A stretch of 64,000 bases of DNA from Halomonas sp. GD1P12 (GTDB lineage: Bacteria > Pseudomonadota > Gammaproteobacteria > Pseudomonadales > Halomonadaceae). Made by a program: the position numbers and the translations under genes. Location: positions 62,001 to 126,000 of the forward strand of contig NZ_CP107007.1 of assembly GCF_025725645.1 (NCBI RefSeq), read 5' to 3'. The notes below the pieces were generated by a model. It had not been told where the DNA came from. It did not search any database and saw only the letters and a list, made by a program, of their open reading frames with translations. Positions 34,903 to 44,543 of this stretch are shown in pieces (within the stretch, counting starts at the first letter, position 1; each line of letters opens with the position of its first letter).

Positions 34903-35691
34903 TCAGTTATCCGCCATCGTTTCGATCAGGCTCTGCATAAAGGCCAGCCCCTGGCTGAAAAGCGGCTGCAGGAAGCGCCCTATATCGGTGACCAGCACCA
35001 TCAACAGCACCAGCCCTACGGTCAGCGAGGCAGGAAAGCCGATGTTGAACACGGTGAGCTGGGGTGCGGAGCGATTCAGAATGCCCAGCGACAGGCTAAT
35101 GATGAGCAGTGAAGCGACCAGCGGCAGGGCCAGCAACAGCCCGGAGGCGAAGATGGTGCCAGCGTAGCGGGCCAGCAGCTCGAAGGCGTTGGGGTTGATG
35201 CCGGCAAATCCGACCGGCAGGGTCTGAAAGCTCATTACCAGGGTTTCCATCACCATCAAATGGCCGTTGAGCGCCAGAAACATCAGCAGCGTAATCATGT
35301 AGAGAATGCGCGAAAGCACCATGATATTGGTGCCGCTGGAGGGATCAAAAAAGCTGGCGAAGGCAAGCCCCATCTGCAGGCCGATGAACTCGCCCGCCGC
35401 CTGCACCACGGCAAAGACGATATGCATGACCAGCCCGATGGCCAGCCCGATCAGAAGCTGTTCGACCATGATGCCAAGGCTCGCCCAGGAGAGCATGGGG
35501 ACTGCTGGCATAACGGGCAGAATCGGCGCAATGGCGACCACGATGATAACCGCTAGCCCCACCTTGGCCTGATTGGGAATGCTCGAGTGGCCCCAGAGCG
35601 GTGCCACCGCCATGAAAGCAGTGATGCGCACGAAGGGCCAGAAAAACGCTACCAGCCAGGTTTGAAGCTGGTCGAAGGTGACCTCGACCAC
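34903..35691 (-). CDS. fliR: Flagellar export apparatus protein FliR
   Basis: Inner-membrane component of the export gate, 262 residues with about six hydrophobic segments. Conserved features include GHSSIPNQAKVGLAV and GEFIGLQMGLAFASFFDPSSG. The start is GTG, two bases after the fliQ stop. It is the last gene of the long fliE-side minus-strand run. Confidence 0.94.
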   Translation of the reverse strand: MVEVTFDQLQTWLVAFFWPFVRITAFMAVAPLWGHSSIPNQAKVGLAVIIVVAIAPILPVMPAVPMLSWASLGIMVEQLLIGLAIGLVMHIVFAVVQAAGEFIGLQMGLAFASFFDPSSGTNIMVLSRILYMITLLMFLALNGHLMVMETLVMSFQTLPVGFAGINPNAFELLARYAGTIFASGLLLALPLVASLLIISLSLGILNRSAPQLTVFNIGFPASLTVGLVLLMVLVTDIGRFLQPLFSQGLAFMQSLIETMADN

Positions 35692-35692
35692 G

Positions 35693-35962
35693 CTACATCA
35701 CCATTTGCGGAATATTGACGAATAGCCGGTGGGTGAAATCGGTGATCAGGCCGATCAGCCAGGGGCCGGCGAGTACCAGCACGGCGAAGACCGCCAGAAT
35801 CTTGGGAATGAAGGTCAACGTCATCTCGTTGATCTGGGTCGCCGCCTGAAACAGGCTGATGATCAGGCCGGTGAATAGCGCGGCCAGCAGTACCGGCGCG
35901 CCCATGAACAGGGTCAGCCGCATGCCCTGGTAGGCAATGCTCATTACGGTCTCGGGGGTCAT
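35693..35962 (-). CDS. fliQ: Flagellar export apparatus protein FliQ
   Basis: An 89-residue, two-helix membrane protein of the FliPQR export gate. The family pattern MTPETVMSIAYQGMRLTL, then SLFQAATQINEMTLTFIPKI, is intact. It lies between fliP and fliR. Confidence 0.95.
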   Translation of the reverse strand: MTPETVMSIAYQGMRLTLFMGAPVLLAALFTGLIISLFQAATQINEMTLTFIPKILAVFAVLVLAGPWLIGLITDFTHRLFVNIPQMVM

Positions 35963-35996
35963 GATCGCTCCTGTCGCCGAGGGTTACTCAGACGGC

Positions 35997-36797
35997 CTAT
36001 AGCATGTAGAAGCTTTCGGCCAGTGAGCCGATCAAAAGCTGCCAGCCGTCGACCAGCACGAACAGCATCAGCTTGAAGGGCAGAGAAATAGTCACCGGCG
36101 GCACCATCATCATCCCCAGTGCCATTAGCGTGCTGGCGACCACCAGGTCGATGATCAAAAACGGAATGAAGATGGTAAAGCCGATCTGAAACGCGGTCTT
36201 GAGCTCGCTGGTGACAAACGACGGCAGCAGCACGCGCATCGGCAGATCCTCGGGGCCCTGCATGGGGCCGACGTCGGCCAGGCGTGCGAACATGGCCAGG
36301 TCCGGCTCGCGGGTTTGCGCCAGCATGAACTCACGAAACGGGATCTGGGCGCGTACCAGAAACTCCTCGAAGTTGATCGTCTCACTCGATAGCGGCTGCC
36401 AGGCGGTCTCGTAGACCTGGGAGATCACCGGTGACATGATGAAGAACGTCAAGAACAGCGCGATGCCCAGCAGTACCTGATTGGGCGGCGTGGCTTGGGT
36501 GCCCATGGCCGTTCTCAACAGGCTGAGCACGATGATGATGCGCGTAAAGCTGGTCATCATCAAAAGCATCGCGGGTAAAAACGCCAGCGAGCTCAACAGT
36601 AACAGCGTTTGCAGCGACAGCGACCACTGCTGGCCGCCGCCTTCCATCGGCTGCGACACAAGCCCGGGTGGCAGCTGCTGCGCTTGGGCCGGTGCACCGA
36701 GAGCGATAAGCGCCAGCGTCAGCAGCGTCAGTAGAACAAGTGTCGAAGGCAGCTGCTCGCGAAAGGGGAGCCGATAGCAGGGCATGGCATTTCTCAT
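35997..36797 (-). CDS. fliP: Flagellar export apparatus protein FliP
   Basis: Core export-gate protein, 266 residues. A cleavable signal peptide (ends near PAQAQ) is typical of FliP. It is followed by [28 protein letters not shown] and [21 protein letters not shown], and the C-terminal [28 protein letters not shown]. The start overlaps the fliO stop (ATGA). Confidence 0.96.
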   Translation of the reverse strand: MRNAMPCYRLPFREQLPSTLVLLTLLTLALIALGAPAQAQQLPPGLVSQPMEGGGQQWSLSLQTLLLLSSLAFLPAMLLMMTSFTRIIIVLSLLRTAMGTQATPPNQVLLGIALFLTFFIMSPVISQVYETAWQPLSSETINFEEFLVRAQIPFREFMLAQTREPDLAMFARLADVGPMQGPEDLPMRVLLPSFVTSELKTAFQIGFTIFIPFLIIDLVVASTLMALGMMMVPPVTISLPFKLMLFVLVDGWQLLIGSLAESFYML

Positions 36798-37216
36798 GAC
36801 GATGAAGGAGGCTCTGAGGTAGCACCAGAGCGTTTCGACAGCGCCTTCGCCAGGCGTTTCGAGAAGCCAGTGGAAACGCTTACCTCGGGAGTCGGGCGGT
36901 CGATGGGGGCTGCTCGCTCGTGCAGCTTGGTGATTCGCCCGCCGCCCACGCCCACCACCAGCCAGGTATCCTCGAGCTCCACTACCACGATACGCTCGCG
37001 CGCGCCCACCGCGGTGGAGCCGACCACCTTGAGGCGCGCGCCGCTATCGAAGCGTTTTTGCTGAACGCGCTTTAAAAGCGCCGTGCAGAGCAAAATGATG
37101 GCGATGACCAGCGCCAGCGCCGCAGCGGTCTTGCCCAGGGTGGCCATGCCCATCAAGGCATCCGAGCCCAGCGCGTCGATCGAGCCGGCCTGGTGAGTGG
37201 AGGCGGCGACGCTCAT
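36794..37216 (-). CDS. fliO: Flagellar export apparatus assembly protein FliO
   Basis: Single-pass inner-membrane protein that helps assemble FliP. It has 140 residues, with a membrane helix at about 28-48, a basic stretch after it, and a cytoplasmic domain with [21 protein letters not shown]. It overlaps both fliN and fliP by 4 bp, indicating translational coupling. Confidence 0.88.
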   Translation of the reverse strand: MSVAASTHQAGSIDALGSDALMGMATLGKTAAALALVIAIILLCTALLKRVQQKRFDSGARLKVVGSTAVGARERIVVVELEDTWLVVGVGGGRITKLHERAAPIDRPTPEVSVSTGFSKRLAKALSKRSGATSEPPSSS

Positions 37217-37716
37217 CGGTTGAGCTTATGGATGCGCTCGGAGGGCGTGATGATTTCGGTAATACGGATACCGTACTTATCTTCCACCACGACGACCTCA
37301 CCTTGAGCGATCAGATAGCCGTTGATCAGAATATCCATCGGCTCTCCGGCAAGTCCTTCGAGCTCGATGACCGACCCTTGAGCAAGCTCCAGAAGCTGCT
37401 TGATGGTCAGCTTGGCGCGGCCGAGCTCGACGGTGAGCTTGACCGGAATGTCCATGATCATTTCCAGATCGCGCGAAACGTTGCCACCGCTTTCACTGCT
37501 GAGCGGGCGGAAAATATCCTCGCTCGCCGCTTTGGCGGGCGGCGGCGCAGGCGCCGGCGGCTCGTCGGCGTCGGCCTCGGCGGCTTCCTGTTCGGCCATG
37601 GCCGCCGCCCAGGGGTCGTCGTCGCCGGCAGTATCGCTTTCGGCGTCCTGCTCCGACATGGCGCTTGCCCAGTCGTCGTCGGATACGGATTGATCGGGCT
37701 TTTTAGGATCAGTCAT
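37213..37716 (-). CDS. fliN: Flagellar motor switch protein FliN
   Basis: C-ring component, 167 residues. The C-terminal SpoA domain (about 85-165; MDIPVKLTVELGRAKLTIKQ, GLAGEPMDILINGYLIAQGEVVVV) is almost identical to E. coli. The acidic N-terminal extension contains two copies of the docking-type motif DDxWAxAMxEQ (residues 13-23 and 32-43), where E. coli has one, followed by a Pro/Ala linker. It overlaps fliM by 8 bp. Confidence 0.95.
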   Translation of the reverse strand: MTDPKKPDQSVSDDDWASAMSEQDAESDTAGDDDPWAAAMAEQEAAEADADEPPAPAPPPAKAASEDIFRPLSSESGGNVSRDLEMIMDIPVKLTVELGRAKLTIKQLLELAQGSVIELEGLAGEPMDILINGYLIAQGEVVVVEDKYGIRITEIITPSERIHKLNR

Positions 37717-38770
37717 GCGTGGGTTCCTTGGCTTGGCGTCGCGGCGGGCTCTTGACGAAGTCCGGGGACGATGCGCTGTTCATGGCGCCGTGGTCGATCA
37801 CGTGGAGCACACGCAGCGCACGATGCTGCTGCTGACTGCCGTACTCGCACTCCATGACCGGCACGCCGTCGACGCTGGCGGTGACGATGGAAGGGATCTC
37901 CATGGGCAGCACGTCGCCTTTTTTCAGTCCCATGACCTGCGCGATGCGGCTGGGAATTCGGGCAAACTCGGCAATCAGCTCCACTTCCGACTGGCGAAGC
38001 TCGGTGGCCATACGCCGAGACCAGGTACCGTCCTGGTCATGATTGCTGTCGTTGATCGGGTTGGCGAGCAGATCCCGTAGCGGCTCGATCATGGCGTAGG
38101 GCATGCAGATCTGAAAACTGCTGGAGAGGTTGCCCACCTCGATATTGAACTTGGTGTTCACCACGATCTCGTTGGGCGAGTTGGTGATGTTGGCGAACTT
38201 GGCCTGCACTTCCGAGCGCAGAAAGTTGACCTCCAGCGGATAGACCACCTTCCAGGCTTCCTGGTAGGCGTCGATCGCCAAATTGAGCAGGCGCTGAATG
38301 ATTCGCTGCTCGGTGTTGGTGAACTCGCGGCCATCGGATTTGGTCACGAAGCGCCCGTCGCCGCCAAACAGGTTGTCCACCACCATGAACACCAGGTTGG
38401 GCGGAAAGACCACCAGCGCCGAGCCGCGCAGCGGCTTCATCGAGACGATGTTCAGGTTGGTGGGCACCGGCACGTTGCGCGAAAACTCGCTAAAGCTTTG
38501 GTAGCGCACCGACTCCACCGTGATATCGGCGCTGCGGCGAATCAGGTTGAACAGCCCGTTTCTAAAATAGCGGGCGAAACGCTCATTGATAAAGTCCAGC
38601 GCGTGCAGGCGCTCGCGAATCACCCGATGCTGAGTCGCCGGGTCGTACGGGCGAATACGCTCATTGCCCGTCGCGGCAGACGACGAGGCATTCGAGGGCT
38701 CATCGTCTCCGCTGACCCCTTTCAACAAGGCATCGATTTCTTCCTGGGACAGTAGATCGTCCTGTGACAT
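37709..38770 (-). CDS. fliM: Flagellar motor switch protein FliM
   Basis: C-ring switch protein that binds CheY-P, 353 residues. The N-terminal CheY-binding peptide LLSQEEIDALLKG is intact (residues 6-18). The middle domain includes RMRPYDPATQ-like IRPYDPATQHRVIRERLHAL and GGDGRF, and a C-terminal SpoA-type domain ends with a basic tail (PPRRQAKEPTHD). Confidence 0.95.
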   Translation of the reverse strand: MSQDDLLSQEEIDALLKGVSGDDEPSNASSSAATGNERIRPYDPATQHRVIRERLHALDFINERFARYFRNGLFNLIRRSADITVESVRYQSFSEFSRNVPVPTNLNIVSMKPLRGSALVVFPPNLVFMVVDNLFGGDGRFVTKSDGREFTNTEQRIIQRLLNLAIDAYQEAWKVVYPLEVNFLRSEVQAKFANITNSPNEIVVNTKFNIEVGNLSSSFQICMPYAMIEPLRDLLANPINDSNHDQDGTWSRRMATELRQSEVELIAEFARIPSRIAQVMGLKKGDVLPMEIPSIVTASVDGVPVMECEYGSQQQHRALRVLHVIDHGAMNSASSPDFVKSPPRRQAKEPTHD

Positions 38771-38791
38771 GAACGGCTCCCGCGCCCGAGG

Positions 38792-39265
38792 TTATTGCAC
38801 GATGAAATCGGTGAACAGCACTTCCTGAAGATCCAGCGGCGGCTGATTCTCAGTGAGTGGAACGCTGAGCCGGGTGATGATGGCCTGGGCGAGCGCTTCC
38901 TTTCCTTCGGTCGAGGTCAGCTCGCTGGCCTGCTTGCCGGAGAGCAGAATCAAAAGGCGGCTGCGAATCTGGGGCATGTGCTCTTCGATGATCGCCTTGC
39001 TCTGCTCGCCGCCGACGCGCAGCGTAATACCGGTGTACAAAAGGCGCGAGCCATAGCGGTCATCGGCCAGGTTCACGGTGAACGGCTCGATGCGCGTAAA
39101 GACCGGCGGCTCGGGCTCGGCGACGGTTTCCACCTCAGCCGATTCACCGTCGTTTGAGTGGCCCAGCACCATGTAGACCGCGGCTGCAGCACCCAGCGCC
39201 GACAAAGCGACCAGTACGATCATGATATAAAGCAGTTTTTTCGATCTACCGCTTGCTTCTGCCAT
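38792..39265 (-). CDS. fliL: Flagellar basal body-associated protein FliL
   Basis: Stator-associated inner-membrane protein, 157 residues. A single helix lies at residues 11-34 (LLYIMIVLVALSALGAAAA), then an acidic linker and the periplasmic stomatin-like domain (FTVNLADDRYGSRLLYTGITL, ending VLFTDFIVQ). A 149-bp gap with a hairpin separates it from fliK, so it may have its own promoter. Confidence 0.92.
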   Translation of the reverse strand: MAEASGRSKKLLYIMIVLVALSALGAAAAVYMVLGHSNDGESAEVETVAEPEPPVFTRIEPFTVNLADDRYGSRLLYTGITLRVGGEQSKAIIEEHMPQIRSRLLILLSGKQASELTSTEGKEALAQAIITRLSVPLTENQPPLDLQEVLFTDFIVQ

Positions 39266-39341
39266 TTGCTGTTCCCATGGTCCTTACGCATGACGAATGC
39301 CATGCATTATGCCTAATGAGCAGGCCGCTTAATAAATGAAC

Positions 39342-39360
39342 AGGCTCATCTGGTGAGCCT
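39342..39360 (-). terminator. Hairpin between fliK and fliL (possible weak terminator)
   Basis: AGGCTCA-TCTGG-TGAGCCT, a 7-bp perfect stem about 55 bp after the fliK stop. Only GTTCATTTATT follows on the minus strand, so termination would be partial. Confidence 0.35.
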
Positions 39361-39414
39361 ATCTTTTGGCTTAGCTTTTTAAGGCGTTGGGTTGAAACGG
39401 TCGGGCCTATAACG

Positions 39415-40833
39415 CTAGGCGTAAAGATCGACCCGTCCATCGAGCGTGAGGCGCACCGGCGCGCTCACGCCGCTCTCGAGGCCCTCGCCCACGTCATCGG
39501 CCGTACCGCCGCCGGCTTGAGCACCGGTGCCGTTCGCCTGGGCAAAGGCTTGCTCTTTTGGCTGGCCGTGCTCGCCCACCGAGGTATTACCCAGCGCGAT
39601 ACCCTGTTCGGCAAGTGCCTCGCGCAGCTGGGGAATCGCCTGCTCGATGATCTGGCGCACCTGAGCGTGGGCGGAGAAGAACTGTGCCTGGGTGTGCTGC
39701 TCGCCCATCTTCAGCGTAATCGTCAGTGGGCCAAGCTCCGCCGGATGCAGTTCGAGCTTCACCTGCTGCTCGCCGCCACGTTGGGTCAACTGAATGAGCT
39801 GCTGGCCAAGCTTTTCGGCAAAGGCGGGGCTGGTCACCGGCGTGGCGATAGCGCCGGCCACGGGGCTTGGGGTGGTCGTCGGGGCGGGCGGTGCGCCGGT
39901 CAGCGTCGGTTCGCCGCCGGTCGGGCCGGCTGACGCAAGCGCGCCCTGCATCGCACTAGCGCTGGCGCTAGTGGGCAGCGATGCCGCTGTCGGTGCCGCG
40001 TCGGCATCGAGTGCGGTCGTGTCCACCGGGGTTGCCGCGCTATAAAGCGACGCCAGCGGCTGGCCGCTCCAGGCGGGGCGCGCATCGACGGTGGACCCCG
40101 TCCAGGATTTGGTGTTGGCGTCAGTACCCGATTGCAGGGCGTTGACCGCGCTCAGCACGCGTGCAGCGGCGTCGCTCAGTGCCGGCGCCGCGCTGGTGGT
40201 CGCTGTCTCGGTCAGGCCGGCCGCCGGGGAGGCCATTTTGGGCGTATCGGTAAACGAGGCCACCAGCGCCAGGCGCGCCTGAACCTCGTCCAGCGCATCG
40301 GCAGATGCTTGGCGCTGGGCGTTTTGCGTCGCGTCGAGCGGTAGTGCGGTATTCGCCGGGGCCGCAAAAACGGCGGACGCTTCGTTCAAGGCGGCCTTCA
40401 GCGTGTCGAGGTTTTCAACCGGCGCGATATCGGCGCTCTGTACCGGTGCCGCGTCGCTACCCTGTATCGGCGCGGTCACATCAGCGGCGCTGAGCACCTG
40501 AGCAAAAATGTCGATGCGAGCACCCTGCGAAAGCGCCTCGCTGGAGAGCGCCTGTTCGGTGGCGCTGAAAAGTGCGCCGAGCTCGGCGTCGTCGAGCGCT
40601 TCGACATCGGCGCCGAGCGCGGCCAGCGCATCGCGAAAGGCCTCGAGCGCGTCGTTCGTCGGCGTCTCGAGAGGTTCCGCGGCGCTACCCGTGCGGGTAT
40701 CGAAGGCCTGGCGCAGTGCTGACTGAAAGCCCTCCGACGCGCCCGGGAGGCCTTGAGACGTTTGAGCGCCCGGCAGCGCAGACAGTGCGCCGCGCAGGCC
40801 CTGAGTGGTTTGAAGCAGTAACGACATGGTCAT
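39415..40833 (-). CDS. fliK: Flagellar hook-length control protein FliK
   Basis: Molecular ruler and substrate-specificity switch trigger, 472 residues. The N-terminal two-thirds is alanine/threonine-rich and low complexity. The conserved C-terminal hook domain (about 355-440) includes LTQRGGEQQVKLELHPAELGPLTITLK and AQFFSAHAQVRQIIEQAIPQLREAL. GGAG lies nine bases before the ATG. A six-copy 13-bp repeat lies between this gene and fliJ. Confidence 0.92.
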   Translation of the reverse strand: MTMSLLLQTTQGLRGALSALPGAQTSQGLPGASEGFQSALRQAFDTRTGSAAEPLETPTNDALEAFRDALAALGADVEALDDAELGALFSATEQALSSEALSQGARIDIFAQVLSAADVTAPIQGSDAAPVQSADIAPVENLDTLKAALNEASAVFAAPANTALPLDATQNAQRQASADALDEVQARLALVASFTDTPKMASPAAGLTETATTSAAPALSDAAARVLSAVNALQSGTDANTKSWTGSTVDARPAWSGQPLASLYSAATPVDTTALDADAAPTAASLPTSASASAMQGALASAGPTGGEPTLTGAPPAPTTTPSPVAGAIATPVTSPAFAEKLGQQLIQLTQRGGEQQVKLELHPAELGPLTITLKMGEQHTQAQFFSAHAQVRQIIEQAIPQLREALAEQGIALGNTSVGEHGQPKEQAFAQANGTGAQAGGGTADDVGEGLESGVSAPVRLTLDGRVDLYA

Positions 40834-40850
40834 GACGGTTAACTCCTCTG

Positions 40851-40928
40851 TATTACTGCAAATAGTTACTGCAAACAGTTACTGCAAACAGTTACTTCGA
40901 ACGGTTACTGCGAACGATCACTGCGCAC
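40851..40928. repeat. 13-bp tandem repeat, about six copies, between fliJ and fliK
   Basis: Consensus AGTTACTGCAAAC at 40864-40876 and 40877-40889 (identical), with diverging copies at 40851, 40890, 40903 and 40916. It fills nearly the whole 97-bp gap. Confidence 0.85.
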
Positions 40929-40930
40929 GT

Positions 40931-41383
40931 CTATTGAGCGCCGTCCGGCGAGCGTCGTGCGGTCTGGGACGTTACGAACTCATCGTTGGCTTTTTGATCG
41001 GCGCGCTCCTGGCGGCGGTGCTCTTCGAGCGAGCGCCTGGAGGCCAGGGTATCAAATGAGGAGAGCTTGCGCTGCTCCTGCTGCCAGTGCTGCTGACTCT
41101 GCTGGACGCGTTTTTGCTGTGCGGTCAGCGCCTGCCGGGCGCGACTGAGCGCGGCGTCCAACGAGGCCAGAAACTGCTGGTAGTTGAACATGGTGGCCGG
41201 GTCGATGCCGTCGCGCATGGCACTTTGCAATCGCTCGGCATACTCGGCGCGGTAGCGGCTGAGCGAGTCGAGCTGGGCCTGGGTCTGATGCTGGCTTTGG
41301 CGCTCTTCGGCCAGAAGTTTACCGGCCTGGTCGCGGGCGTCCCGCGCCAGATCCGTGAGAATATCGAGCTGGGAATGCTGCAT
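40931..41383 (-). CDS. fliJ: Flagellar export chaperone FliJ
   Basis: Central coiled-coil stalk of the FliHIJ ATPase complex, 150 residues, glutamine- and arginine-rich and helical throughout (LDSLSRYRAEYAERLQSAMRDGIDPATMFNYQQFLASLDAAL). It lies one base after fliI. Confidence 0.9.
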   Translation of the reverse strand: MQHSQLDILTDLARDARDQAGKLLAEERQSQHQTQAQLDSLSRYRAEYAERLQSAMRDGIDPATMFNYQQFLASLDAALSRARQALTAQQKRVQQSQQHWQQEQRKLSSFDTLASRRSLEEHRRQERADQKANDEFVTSQTARRSPDGAQ

Positions 41384-41384
41384 G

Positions 41385-42773
41385 TTAGCCTCCTACTACC
41401 TGCGCCAGCGCTTGGCGTGACTCTTCAAGCGTGGCGCGTTCGTCGATACGCTGCTGCAAAAAACGCTCCAGTTCTGGAAAAAGATTCACCGCCTCGTCCA
41501 GTCGAGGGTCGTGCCCGGGGCTGTAGGCCCCCACGCTGATCAAATCGCGGTTGCGCTGATAGCGTGAAAACAGTTGCTTGAACGTGCGTGCGCGGCTGAT
41601 CTGCTCGTCGGTCGCCACCGCGTTCATCGCCCGGCTGATCGATGCTTCGATATCGATCGCCGGGTAGTGGCCCGCTTCGGCCAGGCTTCTCGACAGCACG
41701 ATATGGCCATCCAGAATCGCCCGGGCGGAGTCGGCGATGGGGTCCTGCTGATCGTCGCCTTCGGTCAGCACCGTGTAGAACGCCGTGATCGAGCCGCCGC
41801 CGCGCTCGGCGTTACCGGCGCGCTCGACAAGCCCGGGTAGCTTGGCAAACACCGACGGCGGATAGCCCTTGGTCGCCGGCGGCTCGCCGATGGCCAGCGC
41901 AATCTCGCGCTGGGCCATGGCGTAACGCGTCAGCGAATCCATGATCAGCAGCACGTTGCGCCCGCTGTCGCGAAAGCCTTCGGCCAGACGGGTGGCGTAA
42001 GCCGCCCCCTGCAAGCGCTGCAGCGGCGAGGTGTCCGCGGGTGCTGCAACGACCACCGAGCGGCGCCGACCTTCCGGACCCAGAATGTTGTCGATGAAAT
42101 CCTGTACCTCACGGCCGCGCTCGCCGATCAGGCCCACCACGATGACGTCGGCCTGGGTGTAGCGGGCCATCATGCCCAGTAGCACCGACTTGCCCACGCC
42201 AGAGCCGGCGAACAGCCCCATGCGCTGCCCCTTGCCAACGCTCAACAGCGCGTTGATCGCACGAATGCCGACGTCGATCGGTGTGTCGATCGGTGCCCGT
42301 GACAGCGGGTTGAGCGGCGCAGTATGAAGCGTCGCCCGGGGCACCTCCTCGGTGCCTTCGCGATCATCCAGCGGGTTGCCGTTGCCGTCGAGCACGCGCC
42401 CTAGAAGCTCCTCGCCGATGGGAAAGCGCCGGGCACTGTGGCCGACACCGTCGGACAGTGGCGATACTCGCGCGCCGGGCATCAGCCCCGAGATCTGCTC
42501 CAACGGCATCAAAAAGAGCTTGTCGCCGGAAAAGCCGACGACTTCGGCCTCGGCGTGAAGCGCGCTTTCGCCCAAGCGGCCGTCGGCGCCCGGCAATTCG
42601 ATTCGACAGGCGCTGCCCACGGCGACCTGCAATCCCACGACCTCGATGACCATACCGGTGGCGCGCACGACTCGGCCGCTGCGGCGGTAGTTGGGCAGCT
42701 GACCCACCCGTTGGCCGGTGCGGGTGAGCGCCTTGCGCCAGCGCTGGGTATGACTCATCGAGGCGCTGTTCAT
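41385..42773 (-). CDS. fliI: Flagellum-specific ATPase FliI
   Basis: Export ATPase related to F1-beta, 462 residues. Walker A is [17 protein letters not shown]; also present are [14 protein letters not shown] and Walker [19 protein letters not shown]. The start overlaps the fliH stop (ATGA). An ATG 15 bases inside is a possible alternative. Confidence 0.96.
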   Translation of the reverse strand: MNSASMSHTQRWRKALTRTGQRVGQLPNYRRSGRVVRATGMVIEVVGLQVAVGSACRIELPGADGRLGESALHAEAEVVGFSGDKLFLMPLEQISGLMPGARVSPLSDGVGHSARRFPIGEELLGRVLDGNGNPLDDREGTEEVPRATLHTAPLNPLSRAPIDTPIDVGIRAINALLSVGKGQRMGLFAGSGVGKSVLLGMMARYTQADVIVVGLIGERGREVQDFIDNILGPEGRRRSVVVAAPADTSPLQRLQGAAYATRLAEGFRDSGRNVLLIMDSLTRYAMAQREIALAIGEPPATKGYPPSVFAKLPGLVERAGNAERGGGSITAFYTVLTEGDDQQDPIADSARAILDGHIVLSRSLAEAGHYPAIDIEASISRAMNAVATDEQISRARTFKQLFSRYQRNRDLISVGAYSPGHDPRLDEAVNLFPELERFLQQRIDERATLEESRQALAQVVGG

Positions 42774-43537
42774 GCGTTATCCTGACTCGGGGTGTCGGGC
42801 TTGTGGCGCTTGCGCATCTGCGCGGCCACGGCCTGCCAGCGACTCTCGAAGGTGGCGTCGAGCTCGCCCTGGGCGCTGGTTACCCGGCAGCCGCCGCGGG
42901 CGAGCTGATCGTCGGGCTGCAGTTTCCAGTTGGCCGCGCTCAGCTCACTACCCAGGTGCTCTTCGACCAATACGTGATCCTCCGGGTTGAGCCACAGCCG
43001 CTGCTGGCCGTTGAGCGGCGGCTCGGTATGCAAAAGCTCGCGTACCAGCTTGAGCACCTGCTCGGGCCGATCATTGAGCGTGTCGAGTGCGAGCTGGCGC
43101 CCGACCAGCATGGCGAGTTCGACCAGGTCGTCGGCGATGGTGTCGTCGAGACGCGAAAGGGCGCTGTCGAACTGTTTGGCCAGCGCCTCCATCGGCGCCA
43201 CGACCTGATGTATCTGTTCGTCCAGCGTCTTTTGCGCCTGCTCGCGGGCCTCTTTCATGCCCTGCTCGAAACCTTCCGCGTGGCCCTTGGCCAGTCCCGC
43301 GTCAAAGCCCTGCTGCTCGGCGTCCTTGCGCACACGCGCAAAGAGCTCGTCGCGCTCTTGCTGCTCGCGCAGACGCGCCTGCTCGGCGGCCTTTTGTGCG
43401 GCGGCGACCCGGCGCTGGTGCGGGCTGGGCGCGCCGCTCTCATTATCGGCACCAAAGGCGTCGTGCTTTAATTCATCCATCTGCCAGCGCTGCCACTGGC
43501 CGTGACGATCGAACTCGCTGGTGGACGAATTAGACAT
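42770..43537 (-). CDS. fliH: Flagellar export ATPase regulator FliH
   Basis: Peripheral stalk that inhibits and anchors FliI, 255 residues. The N-terminal WxxW docking motif is present ([11 protein letters not shown], residues 14-24), followed by a long charged coiled coil with GxxxG-like repeats ([21 protein letters not shown]) and a C-terminal FliI-binding domain. It overlaps fliG by 8 bp. Confidence 0.93.
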   Translation of the reverse strand: MSNSSTSEFDRHGQWQRWQMDELKHDAFGADNESGAPSPHQRRVAAAQKAAEQARLREQQERDELFARVRKDAEQQGFDAGLAKGHAEGFEQGMKEAREQAQKTLDEQIHQVVAPMEALAKQFDSALSRLDDTIADDLVELAMLVGRQLALDTLNDRPEQVLKLVRELLHTEPPLNGQQRLWLNPEDHVLVEEHLGSELSAANWKLQPDDQLARGGCRVTSAQGELDATFESRWQAVAAQMRKRHKPDTPSQDNA

Positions 43538-44543
43538 ACTCGTCGTCTCCGCCGGCCAGGACTATCTCGCCGGAGTCGGCCAGGCGGCGCACCACCTGCA
43601 AAATGGCTTTCTGCTCGGTTTCGACCTGCGAGACCCGGATCGGGCCGCGAGCTTCCATGTCTTCGCGCACCAGATCCGCGGCGCGTTGAGACATGTTGCG
43701 CAAAAACTTGTCCACCAGCGCTTCCGGTGCGCCCTTGAGGGCGATGACCAGCGAGTTGGTTTCGACCTCCTGAAGGACCATCTGGATCGCGCGGCTGTCC
43801 AGGTCGAGCAGGTTCTCGAACAGGAACATTTCGTCGATGATCTTCTGGGCCAGGTCCTCGTTGTGGGCGCGTACGGTATCGATGGCGCCCTCTTCCTGAG
43901 AGGAGTTCATCAGGTTGAGGATCTCGGCGGCAGTTCTCACGCCGCCCATCTTGCTGCGCTTGAGGTTCTGGCCGTCCAGCATGCTGGTCAGTACTTCGGT
44001 CAGCTCCTGAAGGGCGGCGGGCTGCACGCCGCTGAAGGTGGCGATACGCAGCACTACGTCGTTGCGCAGCTTTTCTTCGAACAACTCGAGAATGTTGGCG
44101 GCCTGGTGGCGCTCCAGATGGATCAGGATGGTGGCGATGATCTGCGGGTGCTCGTCGCGGATCAGCTCGGCGACCATCGAGGCCTCCATCAGGTTCAGCG
44201 AGTCGATACCGGAGTTGCTGCCGGTGCTCTCGAGGATGTCCTCGATCAAACTCGACGCGCGTTCGCTGCCCAGCGCCTTGGTCAATACCGAGCGGATGTG
44301 GTCGCTTGAGTTCAAATTGAGCGCCACGAAGTCTTCGGTTTCACGGTGGAAGGCATCGAGTACTGCCTTCATGTCCTCGTGCGATATTTGATCGAGCTTG
44401 GCCATCTCGAGACTGATCGCCTGTACCTCCGCGGCGTTCAGGTATTTGAACACCTCGGCGGCGCTGTCCTCGTCCAGCGTCAAGAGAAGGATGGCGCTTT
44501 TACGGGCGCCGCTCATCTGTGCGATGGCGCTACTCATTGGCAT
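43530..44543 (-). CDS. fliG: Flagellar motor switch protein FliG
   Basis: Torque-generating C-ring protein, 337 residues. It comprises ARM-repeat domains with LLTLDEDSAAEVFKYLNAAEV (N), EHPQIIATILIHLERHQAANIL (middle; the usual EHPQ motif) and the C-terminal charged ridge (DLAQKIIDEMFLFENLLDLDSRAIQMVLQEV). An internal ATG at 44537 is an alternative start. It overlaps fliF by 14 bp. Confidence 0.96.
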   Translation of the reverse strand: MPMSSAIAQMSGARKSAILLLTLDEDSAAEVFKYLNAAEVQAISLEMAKLDQISHEDMKAVLDAFHRETEDFVALNLNSSDHIRSVLTKALGSERASSLIEDILESTGSNSGIDSLNLMEASMVAELIRDEHPQIIATILIHLERHQAANILELFEEKLRNDVVLRIATFSGVQPAALQELTEVLTSMLDGQNLKRSKMGGVRTAAEILNLMNSSQEEGAIDTVRAHNEDLAQKIIDEMFLFENLLDLDSRAIQMVLQEVETNSLVIALKGAPEALVDKFLRNMSQRAADLVREDMEARGPIRVSQVETEQKAILQVVRRLADSGEIVLAGGDDEYV

